DNA from: Lachnospiraceae bacterium
GTDB lineage: Bacteria > Bacillota > Clostridia > Lachnospirales > Lachnospiraceae
DNA length: 64,000 bases
Reading direction: 5' to 3'
Assembly: GCA_015057635.1 (NCBI GenBank)
Contig: SVEB01000023.1
Coordinates: 1-64,000 of the forward strand
Under the pieces are notes generated by a model. It searched no databases. It saw nothing but the letters and a program-made list of their open reading frames with translations, and was not told the origin of the DNA. Position 1 is the stretch's first letter; each line of letters begins with the position of its first letter. Positions 9,350 to 17,400 of this stretch are shown piece by piece. Both the position numbers and the translations under genes were made by a program.

Positions 9350-9562
9350 ATGTCCACCTATACTGGTGTAGTGAAATGGTTTGACACGGAAAAGGGATAT
9401 GGATTTATATCCGCAAATCAAGGCAAGGATGTTTTTGTTCATCATTCCCACGTAAAAGAAAAAAACAATGATAAAGATTTACATGAGGGTGAATCTGTTG
9501 TTTTTGACGTAATCGATACAGAAAAAGGACCAAGCGCCATCAATGTTCAGAAAAATGACTGA
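9350..9562 (+). CDS. cspA: CspA-family cold-shock protein
   Basis: 70 residues, the normal length of this single OB-fold family of nucleic-acid chaperones. RNP1 is KGYGFIS (residues 15-21) and RNP2 is DVFVHHS (27-33); the opening TGVVKWFDTEKG is the canonical N-terminus. The aromatic residues that stack on RNA are all present. A strong AAGGAGG lies 8 bases before the ATG, and a long untranslated leader upstream fits cold-shock control, although no thermosensor structure was folded. A small ORF follows 55 nt later. Confidence 0.95.
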   Translation: MSTYTGVVKWFDTEKGYGFISANQGKDVFVHHSHVKEKNNDKDLHEGESVVFDVIDTEKGPSAINVQKND

Positions 9563-9617
9563 TCTAAATTTCACATATTAATATAGGAATAACACAATTT
9601 TAGAAAGAAGGATGATT

Positions 9618-9785
9618 ATGAATAAAGACAGCTTAAATACTACCAATAAAAAAGCCGGAAACGGCAATGGAAATTCTGTGATCAACAATCATGAGCCCTC
9701 CAAAAATAAAGCAACAGATTATGTAAGCGGTGATTCCACACCATCTTCATCCGGACATAAATTTGGAGATACCAATACCAAATAA
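9618..9785 (+). CDS. Small Asn/Lys/Ser-rich protein
   Basis: 55 residues from ATG 9618, with AGAAGGA 7 bases upstream. The composition is hydrophilic and low-complexity (NKKAGNGNGNS, SGDSTPSSSGHKFGD) with no hydrophobic core, so the product is probably disordered. It follows the cold-shock gene on the same strand with no terminator between them and ends 20 bases before a strong terminator, so it likely shares that transcript. No family recognised. Confidence 0.5.
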   Translation: MNKDSLNTTNKKAGNGNGNSVINNHEPSKNKATDYVSGDSTPSSSGHKFGDTNTK

Positions 9786-9804
9786 ATTTCCCATGATCTT
9801 TTAA

Positions 9805-9865
9805 ACCATAAAATAATAAAAGTGCCTTTGCGATTCAAGCAAAAGCCCTTTTATTATTTTATGGT
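9805..9865. terminator. Long bidirectional terminator
   Basis: ACCATAAAATAATAAAAG pairs with CTTTTATTATTTTATGGT, with an inner GCCTTTGC/GCAAAAGC-like stem. It lies between the small ORF and the convergent oleate hydratase gene. Confidence 0.8.
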
Positions 9866-9888
9866 ATCTGTTTAGGATCCATTCTGTT

Positions 9889-11859
9889 TTACATCATATC
9901 GTCTCGGATCACGCCATGATCTCTTAATACTTTTTCAATTACCGTTCCTTTTATTTTCTTAAGAAGCGGTTTCTTTAATGCATTTAATGGGCCAGGAAGC
10001 TCGATTTCAAGAGGAGACTTGCCATCCATTAACTTCACACTGCTATCAAGCAGTTCTCTGACATCATACACACTGCCCCATACTTCCGGAACGCCGCGGT
10101 CAACGCCAAGCAATCCATAAACTGCTTCCATTGCGGTACGAACGGAATACTCGGTTGTGAAGATGGTATCTCTTGGTGTTTCCGCAAACTGGCCTAAGAA
10201 TGCGAAGTTTACACATCCGTCTGGAATAACATCCGGTCTGTCGCCTTTTGTTCTTGGCATAAAGAATGCTGTGATATATGGCATCATGGTTGGAACACAG
10301 ATTGCATGATTCTTTGCGAGTTCATCAATCTCATCCACTGGAACGCCCAGATGATAAAGCCATTCTGCTGTAATTTCCTTACCGGTACATTCTTTCATTG
10401 GTTTCTTAATATAGTCACCAGGAACATCGGTAAATAAGCTGTATATCCATACACATACTTCCTCTTTTTTCTGTTCCTTAAACTGTCCCTGTCTGTTGAT
10501 TGTCCAGCTTAATAACCAGCTGGAATCCTGACAGCTTACGATACCGCCGGTAACAACACGTCCGCTTCTAGGATCTCTCTTACAGATATTCTCAATATAA
10601 GAGATGATCTTATCATCAGAGGTTGTAACAGTTGCAGATTCCCAGTTTGTCTTCTCAGTATCGGAGCAGAATTTCTCCGGATGTCCGAATGCCTCATCCT
10701 GTGCTGCGATCTTCTTCCATAAGCTCCAGGATCCACTGTTGCGTACTTCTGCATCTCCAACCGGCGCGTGGTCCTGATCACCGTAGATGGTTCCTTCTGT
10801 ACAGCTGCCGTTTGTTACGAATACAAGATCATTTTTAGTAAGCGCGATCTCTTGGTCTTCCCCATTTACCTTGCACTGGATTGTCTTTGCGATCTTCTTA
10901 TCCCCTATAAAGTCAAAGATCACATTGGTAACTTCCGTATTAAACTGGAAATGAACACCCGCTTCCTCCAAGTATTTCTGCATTGGAAGAATTAAGGATT
11001 CATACTGATTGTACTTTGTGAATTTTAATGCGGAGAAATCAGGAAGTCCGCCGATATGATGGATGAATCTCTGGAAATACAGTTTCATCTCTAACGCGCT
11101 GTGCCAATTTTCAAAGGCGAACATTGTTCTCCAGTATAACCAGAAGGTAGAGTTAAACACTTCATCATCGAATACATCTTCAATTGTCTTATCGTAAAGA
11201 TCCTCATCCTTTGTGAAGAACAATTTCATGATCTCCATACAGCCCTTCTGGCTTAAGTTAAACTTTCCGTCCGTATGGGCATCCTCGCCTCTGTTCTTTG
11301 TCGCACGGCATAAAGAATAATTTGGATCATGTTTATTTAACCAGTAGAATTCATCCAGTACAGAAGCCCCTGGTTTTTCAAGGGAAGGAATGCTGTGGAA
11401 TAGATCCCATAAACATTCGAAATGGTTTTCCATCTCTCTGCCGCCACGCATCACATAACCTCTCATCGGATCGTTGATACCGTCACAAGCACCGCCGGCT
11501 ATATTCATAGCCTCTAGGATATGAATGTGTTCACCCTTCATCTGCCCATCTCTTACAAGGAAACATGCTGCTGCTAATGCACCAAGGCCGCTGCCTACAA
11601 TATAAGCCGATTTGTCATCCACTCCTGCCGGCTTTTCCGGACGTGCAAATGCTTCATAGTTACCATTGGAATAGTAGATTCCTTTGCTGTTCTTTACGTT
11701 CTTGCCACGCTCTGTATTGCGGTATGCTTTAAGTTCTTTCTCTCTCTGCTCTTTTTTCTCTTTCTTTTCTTCATCCTTCTTATTCTTCATCATCACTGCT
11801 GCACCTGCTCCGGCTGCTAATAAGGAAGCGGCGCCTAATTTTACAAACTTCTTACTCAT
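9889..11859 (-). CDS. ohyA: Oleate hydratase (MCRA family) with N-terminal membrane anchor
   Basis: 656 residues. Oleate hydratases are FAD enzymes that add water to the cis-9 double bond of oleic and related acids to give 10-hydroxy fatty acids, a detoxification route in gut bacteria. The dinucleotide-binding loop YIVGSGLGALAAACFLVRDG spans about 86-105, and ILEAMNIAGGACDG and RGGREMENHFECLWDL follow as in the family. The enzyme core begins near residue 60; ahead of it are a hydrophobic stretch (about 5-25) and a very charged K/E helix (26-45), so the protein is likely tethered to the inner membrane face. GGAGG precedes the ATG, which overlaps the stop of the upstream DUF308 gene by 4 nt. 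Confidence 0.93.
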   Translation of the reverse strand: MSKKFVKLGAASLLAAGAGAAVMMKNKKDEEKKEKKEQREKELKAYRNTERGKNVKNSKGIYYSNGNYEAFARPEKPAGVDDKSAYIVGSGLGALAAACFLVRDGQMKGEHIHILEAMNIAGGACDGINDPMRGYVMRGGREMENHFECLWDLFHSIPSLEKPGASVLDEFYWLNKHDPNYSLCRATKNRGEDAHTDGKFNLSQKGCMEIMKLFFTKDEDLYDKTIEDVFDDEVFNSTFWLYWRTMFAFENWHSALEMKLYFQRFIHHIGGLPDFSALKFTKYNQYESLILPMQKYLEEAGVHFQFNTEVTNVIFDFIGDKKIAKTIQCKVNGEDQEIALTKNDLVFVTNGSCTEGTIYGDQDHAPVGDAEVRNSGSWSLWKKIAAQDEAFGHPEKFCSDTEKTNWESATVTTSDDKIISYIENICKRDPRSGRVVTGGIVSCQDSSWLLSWTINRQGQFKEQKKEEVCVWIYSLFTDVPGDYIKKPMKECTGKEITAEWLYHLGVPVDEIDELAKNHAICVPTMMPYITAFFMPRTKGDRPDVIPDGCVNFAFLGQFAETPRDTIFTTEYSVRTAMEAVYGLLGVDRGVPEVWGSVYDVRELLDSSVKLMDGKSPLEIELPGPLNALKKPLLKKIKGTVIEKVLRDHGVIRDDMM

Positions 11860-12404
11860 ACTTCATTCCTCCTTATAATTTTCACTGTATTCTGTACCAC
11901 CCATAAATTTAAGAATCCATCGAGACATAGATTAATTCCGATAAGCCTCGTTATAAATTCTGTTGTTTTCCATGGCATGGCAATAAGCAAGATTCCAACA
12001 AGCGTTACTGCTAACGAAATACTTAAGATAATCCACCATTTTGAAAGACCGAATCGCTTTGCCTCAATGGCTGTCTGAATCTTTAATGCCGCATCGATCA
12101 GAATAAAGATTCCGAGGAAAGTGGAAACTGCCTCAATTACATGTCCTGTCTGAACCAACATAATCAGGCCGATGATCATGGATGCAATGCCTAGTCCTAA
12201 GTCAAACTGAAACGCCAGTTCGAACCTATCCTTTGTAAAATAACCTAGCACCTTTATCATTCCACAAATCAAAAGAACAATACCAATACTCTTACAGATA
12301 AACCCTACTGTTATCTTTGGAAAGATCAATAATACTGCCCCAAGAATAACAAGACCGACTGCAAGAAAGCTGTATGCGTTCTTTACGATCTTTAGCTGTC
12401 TCAT
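11856..12404 (-). CDS. DUF308 (HdeD-like) membrane protein
   Basis: 182 residues with six hydrophobic helices arranged as three pairs, the layout of the HdeD/DUF308 family, whose E. coli member is linked to acid resistance. The helices carry glycine-rich motifs such as LVILGAVLLIFP and IASMIIGLIMLV. It is the first gene of the pair with oleate hydratase (ATGA overlap), so the two are translated together. A role in membrane stress from unsaturated fatty acids is suggested by this pairing but is inference. Confidence 0.8.
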   Translation of the reverse strand: MRQLKIVKNAYSFLAVGLVILGAVLLIFPKITVGFICKSIGIVLLICGMIKVLGYFTKDRFELAFQFDLGLGIASMIIGLIMLVQTGHVIEAVSTFLGIFILIDAALKIQTAIEAKRFGLSKWWIILSISLAVTLVGILLIAMPWKTTEFITRLIGINLCLDGFLNLWVVQNTVKIIRRNEV

Positions 12405-12475
12405 CCTGTCTCACTTCCTCTCTGCTTGCATCTATCATAGTCGATTGTTTTTATTTTTCATACAGTCAAAAAAAT

Positions 12476-12502
12476 AGATGTGTCTGAAAATTAGACACAT
12501 CT
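12476..12502. promoter_or_regulatory. Perfect inverted repeat upstream of the DUF308-ohyA operon
   Basis: AGATGTGTCT-gaaaatt-AGACACATCT, 10 bp arms (11 with the flanking T/A). It lies 72 bp before the DUF308 start and 178 bp after the TetR gene. It fits a TetR-type operator, but on the minus strand it is followed by ATTTTTTTG and could instead terminate read-through from tetR. Confidence 0.55.
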
Positions 12503-12635
12503 AAGAATTTGTCTGATAATAAAAATTAAAACTTCGCACTGACCTTTAATTTAATGTTTTATCAATCCGATTGAAAAGCCCAAAATCAATTGTAACGTCT
12601 GTGTAACGAGAAAAAGAACCAAATAAAAAGGAAAG

Positions 12636-12672
12636 CATCTGGATTGCGCAGTCTTCCTGTCACAACCAGATG
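12636..12672 (-). terminator. Terminator after the TetR gene
   Basis: CATCTGG(T)TGTG and CGCAATCCAGATG pair on the minus strand, followed by CTTTCCTTTTTATTT. It begins 8 bases after the tetR stop. Confidence 0.7.
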
Positions 12673-12679
12673 GTCTCCC

Positions 12680-13243
12680 CTAATCCTTATATGTGCTGTA
12701 CAGCCTAACCATATTTTCAATGGTCACTTCAAAAGAATCTGCACAGCGTTTAATCAAATTCACTCTGTATGGAGGCATTCCCTCATGAATCCAATGCAGT
12801 GTCGTACCGATAATGGAAAAACTGTAAAAGTCACAGATATACTGCAGGTTCTCCTCTGTCATTGTATATCCCTGTGCCGCTTTTTCTACAAACTGGCGCA
12901 CTAAATATCTGCTGATGGTCTCAATATAATTCTCCAGCACATCCCTGCTTTTTGAATTATAAATATGAATCACCGCTTCCTTATACCCTAATATTAAGGT
13001 GGCACACCGCAGATATTCCTCATAGAAAGTCGTACACGGCTCTTCCTCTTTCATGACTTTGTCCGTTTCCGCCTGGAATACATCCTCTAACAGTTCATAA
13101 ATATCACTGTAATAATAATAAAATGTATTTCTATTAATCTCACAGCTTTCCACAATATCTTTTACCGTCACCTTATCCAATGACTTCGTCTTTAATAATT
13201 CCATAAAAGAACTTCTGATTGCTTTTTTCGTAAGTTTGGTCAT
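12680..13243 (-). CDS. TetR/AcrR family transcriptional regulator
   Basis: 187 residues from ATG 13243; the ATG at 13255 overlaps the ribosome site GAGGGG. The N-terminal helix-turn-helix reads KKAIRSSFMELL, then VTVKDIVESCEINRNTFYYYYSDIYEL, the classical TetR recognition helix ending in FYxYF-like residues. The C-terminal ligand domain is of the DhaS/TetR_C_33 kind by look. It is upstream of and co-oriented with the DUF308-ohyA operon, separated by a terminator and the inverted repeat at 12476, so it is the natural candidate to sense fatty acids and control that operon. Confidence 0.85.
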   Translation of the reverse strand: MTKLTKKAIRSSFMELLKTKSLDKVTVKDIVESCEINRNTFYYYYSDIYELLEDVFQAETDKVMKEEEPCTTFYEEYLRCATLILGYKEAVIHIYNSKSRDVLENYIETISRYLVRQFVEKAAQGYTMTEENLQYICDFYSFSIIGTTLHWIHEGMPPYRVNLIKRCADSFEVTIENMVRLYSTYKD

Positions 13244-13320
13244 AAATCCCCTCATTTACTTATACTCGATTCTTGATTCACCGCTTCCGATCTTGTGGGA
13301 ATCAGATGGAACATAGGGCA

Positions 13321-13914
13321 CTACTCTTCTGATTGATAATTCCTAATCTGTTTTATGATATCCTCCAGATCAATCTTTTCAAAATCAGTCGTATCTACTA
13401 CAATATTCGCATCACTGATAAAAAACTGATCCATGCCCCGTTTTATGATTTTATCCACATAATCCGGATAAGATAATGGTACCATATCTTTCTTCTCCTT
13501 TTCCGGATAGCAGTCATTCACCACATGACCTCTATGACGGTACACGCTATTGTCTCTCTTAATGAATCTTTGATAAATCACTTCATAATCTCCAGTCAAT
13601 ACAACAGAAATCGCCTTATATTGATACTTGTCGAGCAACTGTTTTAACCCGTCTCTTGATGAATTCTCAAAATTATTCTCCAGGATAAATGGTTTCTTAT
13701 GCTTCATCATCTGCGCTGCCGTATAATACATGATCTCCATACTGGATACTCCAAGCTTTACCTTTTCCTCACGGGAACGAAAGCCTATCGTATCAAACAT
13801 GATTTCTTTGATGGAATCTTTTGATATACAAGGGATATCAAATCTTTGAGATAATTGCTCGGCCATTGTGCTCTTTCCGGCTGCCGGAATACCGGTTACT
13901 AAGATACAATACAT
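13321..13914 (-). CDS. P-loop kinase-like ATPase (AAA_33 type)
   Basis: 197 residues. The Walker A motif LVTGIPAAGKSTMAEQL opens the protein (about 5-21), then ISKDSIKEIMFD follows, where zeta-toxin and polynucleotide-kinase-like enzymes place substrate-binding acidic residues. A central FILENNF strand and a lid-like stretch with QRFIKRDNSVYRHRGH (arginine-rich) complete a small-molecule or nucleotide kinase fold. The substrate cannot be told from sequence. It lies downstream of the GH120 gene in the same direction with 270 bases between. Confidence 0.7.
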   Translation of the reverse strand: MYCILVTGIPAAGKSTMAEQLSQRFDIPCISKDSIKEIMFDTIGFRSREEKVKLGVSSMEIMYYTAAQMMKHKKPFILENNFENSSRDGLKQLLDKYQYKAISVVLTGDYEVIYQRFIKRDNSVYRHRGHVVNDCYPEKEKKDMVPLSYPDYVDKIIKRGMDQFFISDANIVVDTTDFEKIDLEDIIKQIRNYQSEE

Positions 13915-13995
13915 TCCATTCTTCCCTCCAGTATCAGTGCTTGTCCTTTCTTTGTTCCAATCTCTGTTATATCATCTTCTGTCTCAAACCACAAC

Positions 13996-14034
13996 CAGGC
14001 AGATCAAATTTGCAATGCGAATTTGATCTGCCTG
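13996..14034. repeat. Perfect 15-bp inverted repeat
   Basis: CAGGCAGATCAAATT (13996-14010) and AATTTGATCTGCCTG (14020-14034) with a 9-base loop TGCAATGCG. No T-run on either strand, so it is not a typical terminator. It lies between the GH120 stop and the kinase start. Confidence 0.7.
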
Positions 14035-14188
14035 AAGATGGTTCAAACTAAAATTATAACTCTATATTCTTTCCTAACACTGCATATATCACCCCAAATA
14101 TGGATTCAAAACACATGTAAAAGAATAGCTCTCAAACTGTGTAAATTGACGCAGGCAAAGACGAATTGTCTCCAATATCTTTCCTCCG

Positions 14189-16192
14189 TTACCAAAGCTG
14201 TTTTTCGGCCTCTTTCCCGGATGCAAATGGGCCCGGTATTGTGGCTACGCCTCTATGTTCCCCAAGGAAATCCTCGTTGAATATAATTGCCGTGCCATCC
14301 GGATTCTCAAATCTCTGTTCCGGCTCGAATGCATTTCCTAAAATATCGCTGTTAATAATGCCATTCTTAAAACCATCTAATAATTCATATACATTGGTCT
14401 TTAATGAATATGCCCCATCCTTTTCTACCAGTTCCACCGTGGCTGTATTCTCATGATCCACTAAGTTTGATTTTTCATTCTTGCATGCCTTCGCACCATT
14501 AAAATATGCATTTCCATCTACCCATACCGGCAGATGAGCAAAATGATACTGCGCTAACTTCATCATATCCGCTGGCTTGTCCATCTCAAACCATCCAATC
14601 CATTCCTCATAGGTTGGATATTCATCGAATACATGCGTTCCGACTACCTCATTGTCGGCCATCCTAAAGCCCATATCCTCTTTCACTTCTGCTTCCTTAA
14701 CCGGCCAGTTCTGAATGAAGATATTATTATAGATACGATTATCACCATGGAGAATGGACATAAAGCCTGCAACCTCAGTCCGATGTCTGATATGGTATGG
14801 TGTATAACGAGGCTGATTCAGACCGTTTACCACATTATCGGTGCCGCCGCCTACCGATGTAAATGCTCCTAAAATTAAGTTGTGCACACATGCAACACCT
14901 TCCGTTGCAATACGTACGGAAGCCTTGGACAGCATAATATTGTTATCGATCAATGTCGGGCCGTGTCCAACCTCAATAAATATATCCTGACTCATCATTG
15001 CTCCCATTGCAGTCGGAGTGCCCTCAGGAGCATAGTTATCATGCAGCAGATTCTGTGAGATCCGTGTGCCCTGTGCCTGCCAGTCGCACCAGATTCCCAT
15101 TGTGGAATGATGGATATGATTACGACGCATTACGACGTCAATCGCAGCATGCAGCTTGATGCCGGAAATCTCCGCACCGCCTAACTGCTGCATATTATTG
15201 ATATTATGTATATGATTATCTTCGATCAGACTGAATACACAGCCCATGCGGCCGACAATGCCGGTCTGCTCGCAATGATGGATATGACAGCGTCTGATGA
15301 TATGGCTGCCGACCTTTTCCTTCACCCATCCATGATACTGACCTCTGCAGACAGCATCCCGTTCCATCTGGGTCGGGCTCTTCACATGTTTATTCGTAAA
15401 GTAATGGTCATTTTCTTCATCATAATACTTGCCTAACGAAATGCCGCAGCATTTGCTGTTGCTGATCTCACAGTCTTCTATGATCCATCCCTTCGACCAG
15501 TGCGGTCCGATCATACCGTCCTGATAAGCGGCAGGCGGAGCCCATGTCGTAGCTGCTTTATTCACGTTAAATCCGCTAAAGGTAATGTAACCGATGCCTG
15601 TTTTAGAAGGCATGAAGCAGTTTCTTCGAACATTGATCTCCACATTCTCTTCATTTGGATTTTTTCCCTGGAAGTTCGCATAGATAACGGTTTCGTTGCC
15701 ATCCTGCTCCGTGTACCATTTATAAACCGACCACTCCGGTTCCCAGGAAGGCAGATAAACTTCTCCTTTTATGCATTCCTCTAACGTCTCTGTCTCATAT
15801 AACTGACGGTCATTTAAATAAACTGCCCCCGTATGTCTGACAACAGGTGCAAAATACCAGTCACCGCCTACAAAAGTGGTATAAGGATTGTAATTGCCAA
15901 AGACACCGTTATCAATACGGCAGACCCACACATTATCCTGATACTTTACCCAATTCTTAACTTCCTCTGCTCCGGTTATCACAGCCTCCAGAGGTTTTTC
16001 ACTTCTGTAAATAATCCGGTTATCTTCCATACCTGCATTCACTGGATCCACATATTCCCGATAGATGCCAGGTGCGACGATGACTTCATCTCCAGGCTTC
16101 GCTACCTTTGCTGCATCGTTGATATGTTTAAAGGGTGTTTCTTTGTTGCCGTTGCCTTCTCTGGCAGCATTCGCATTCACATAAATGAACAT
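14189..16192 (-). CDS. GH120-like beta-xylosidase (right-handed beta-helix)
   Basis: 667 residues from ATG 16192, which follows AAGGAAGG; no signal peptide, so cytoplasmic. The N-terminus FIYVNANAAREGNG and PGDEVIVAPGIYREYV are typical of DUF1565/beta-helix enzymes. Repeated short strands with Asn/His turns (IIEDCEISNSKCCGISLG, IIRRCHIHHCEQTGIVG, SLIEDNHIHNINN, VVMRRNHIHHSTMGIW) build the parallel helix. By motif, Asp370 in CDWQAQG and Glu407 in FIEVGHGP would be the nucleophile and acid/base described for GH120 xylosidases; the segment between them looks longer than in the characterised enzyme. Such enzymes cut xylo-oligosaccharides imported by an ABC transporter, and a broken sugar permease lies directly upstream. 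A different beta-helix glycosidase is the main alternative. Confidence 0.75.
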   Translation of the reverse strand: MFIYVNANAAREGNGNKETPFKHINDAAKVAKPGDEVIVAPGIYREYVDPVNAGMEDNRIIYRSEKPLEAVITGAEEVKNWVKYQDNVWVCRIDNGVFGNYNPYTTFVGGDWYFAPVVRHTGAVYLNDRQLYETETLEECIKGEVYLPSWEPEWSVYKWYTEQDGNETVIYANFQGKNPNEENVEINVRRNCFMPSKTGIGYITFSGFNVNKAATTWAPPAAYQDGMIGPHWSKGWIIEDCEISNSKCCGISLGKYYDEENDHYFTNKHVKSPTQMERDAVCRGQYHGWVKEKVGSHIIRRCHIHHCEQTGIVGRMGCVFSLIEDNHIHNINNMQQLGGAEISGIKLHAAIDVVMRRNHIHHSTMGIWCDWQAQGTRISQNLLHDNYAPEGTPTAMGAMMSQDIFIEVGHGPTLIDNNIMLSKASVRIATEGVACVHNLILGAFTSVGGGTDNVVNGLNQPRYTPYHIRHRTEVAGFMSILHGDNRIYNNIFIQNWPVKEAEVKEDMGFRMADNEVVGTHVFDEYPTYEEWIGWFEMDKPADMMKLAQYHFAHLPVWVDGNAYFNGAKACKNEKSNLVDHENTATVELVEKDGAYSLKTNVYELLDGFKNGIINSDILGNAFEPEQRFENPDGTAIIFNEDFLGEHRGVATIPGPFASGKEAEKQLW

Positions 16193-16363
16193 ATCTCTTA
16201 CCTTCCTTTGCTTTTTTATTGCGGCGATCTGCAAAATCACCTTATCTTATCATTTATTTACATTCTCTTGATTGGATCTTTCCGAATGTACAACATAATG
16301 ATATCAAATGGTTACATAAATAAAATGGACTGAATCGGTTTTTATTTGTAGTATCTTGTCTAA

Positions 16364-17209
16364 TCATCCCTTCACCGCACCTGCCATCATGCCTTTTACC
16401 AGTTTATCCTGGAAGACAATAAATAAAATAATCATCGGCAGTACAGATAACACCAGTACGGTTAAAATCATAGGGATATTTAAGGAATGCTCCCCCTTAA
16501 ACTGTCCTAATGCCAAAGGCAGTGTCTTGTTGGACGCGCTTTGCAATAATGTGTTGGCAAACGCGAATTCATTCCACATCGAGATCCCATTATAAATTGC
16601 CAATGTGGAAAGTCCTGATTTCGAAAGGGGTAGAATGATTTTAAAGAAATTATTGAATTTATTGCATCCATCAATCTCAGCAGACTCTTCGATCTCCTTT
16701 GGAATGATTGTCATAAAAGAGGTTGACTATAAAAAGGAAAAGACCAACTCCCGCATATCATGGACTGTTGCATTTATTTTTGCGATCTTTTGGTTGATCA
16801 TCACGTTAGTTCTATTTTTTTCATGATTATGAATTCCTTCCGCAAGCAGTTTGATATGCTTTCGCAGGGAGTCTTCCATCTTCCGGATCCATGGTATATA
16901 GAGAATTATGTAGAAGTCATCACGCATGGATTTTTCGGATATTTCTTCAGAAGTATTATTATTGTGGCGGTATGTATGGTATTGATGTTAGCGATAGCAT
17001 CGTTCGCGGCATATCCGTTATCCAGAATGAAGCTTAAATTAAGAGGGATTACATATGCCGGTATTGTGGCAATGATGTCGATTCCAATGCATGTCACCCT
17101 GATCCCAATTTTTAAGATGACGACAAATATGAAGCTGTATGATAATTTAATGGCTTTAGTTGGTCCATATGTAACATTCACCTTGCCGATGTCAATCTTT
17201 ATCCTCACC
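16364..17209. pseudogene. MalG-type sugar ABC permease split by an inversion and a frameshift
   Basis: The C-terminal third lies on the minus strand (16720-16364): TIIPKEIEESAEIDGC is the EAA loop and the protein ends KGMMAGAVKG, as CUT1 permeases do. The N-terminal two thirds lie on the plus strand (about 16728-17209), beginning KKEKTNSRISW and ending TFTLPMSIFILT. In an intact gene FILT would join SFMTIIPKEIEE, so segment 16721-17209 has been flipped; both breakpoints carry ACC/GGT. The plus-strand part also shifts frame at a run of seven T (16815-16821): LVLFF in one frame continues FMIMNSFRKQF in another; eight T would fit. The gene cannot make a full protein. It probably once imported substrate for the adjacent GH120 enzyme. 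Confidence 0.85.
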
Positions 17210-17366
17210 GTTGCCAAAACTTTATAAAATATTACTATAAACATAAAAGTCTATAAAGTCATGTTTGATTCCCTCTTCAACCTGTCCCATTTCACGGATA
17301 TAAATGGCTACTCTGGTTTGATATAACAGTCCAAGGGCTTAAATTCCCATACAACGAATGGTACAC

Positions 17367-17400
17367 ATTAGCATGCTCGTTTCGGTGAGCCTATGCTAAT
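17367..17400 (-). ncRNA. Right-end hairpin, probable part of the omega-RNA of TnpB
   Basis: ATTAGCATAGGCTC and GAGCATGCTAAT pair (2-nt bulge) around ACCGAAAC, overlapping the tnpB stop codon. TnpB guide RNAs are made from the 3' end of tnpB and the right end of the element, and carry such stem-loops. The guide would lie further downstream; its exact start is not visible by eye. Confidence 0.5.

Noticed and set aside
16760-17227. Independent plus-strand membrane protein gene
   Set aside because: It is the flipped N-terminal part of the permease; its first 20 codons are an out-of-frame reading of the true N-terminus.
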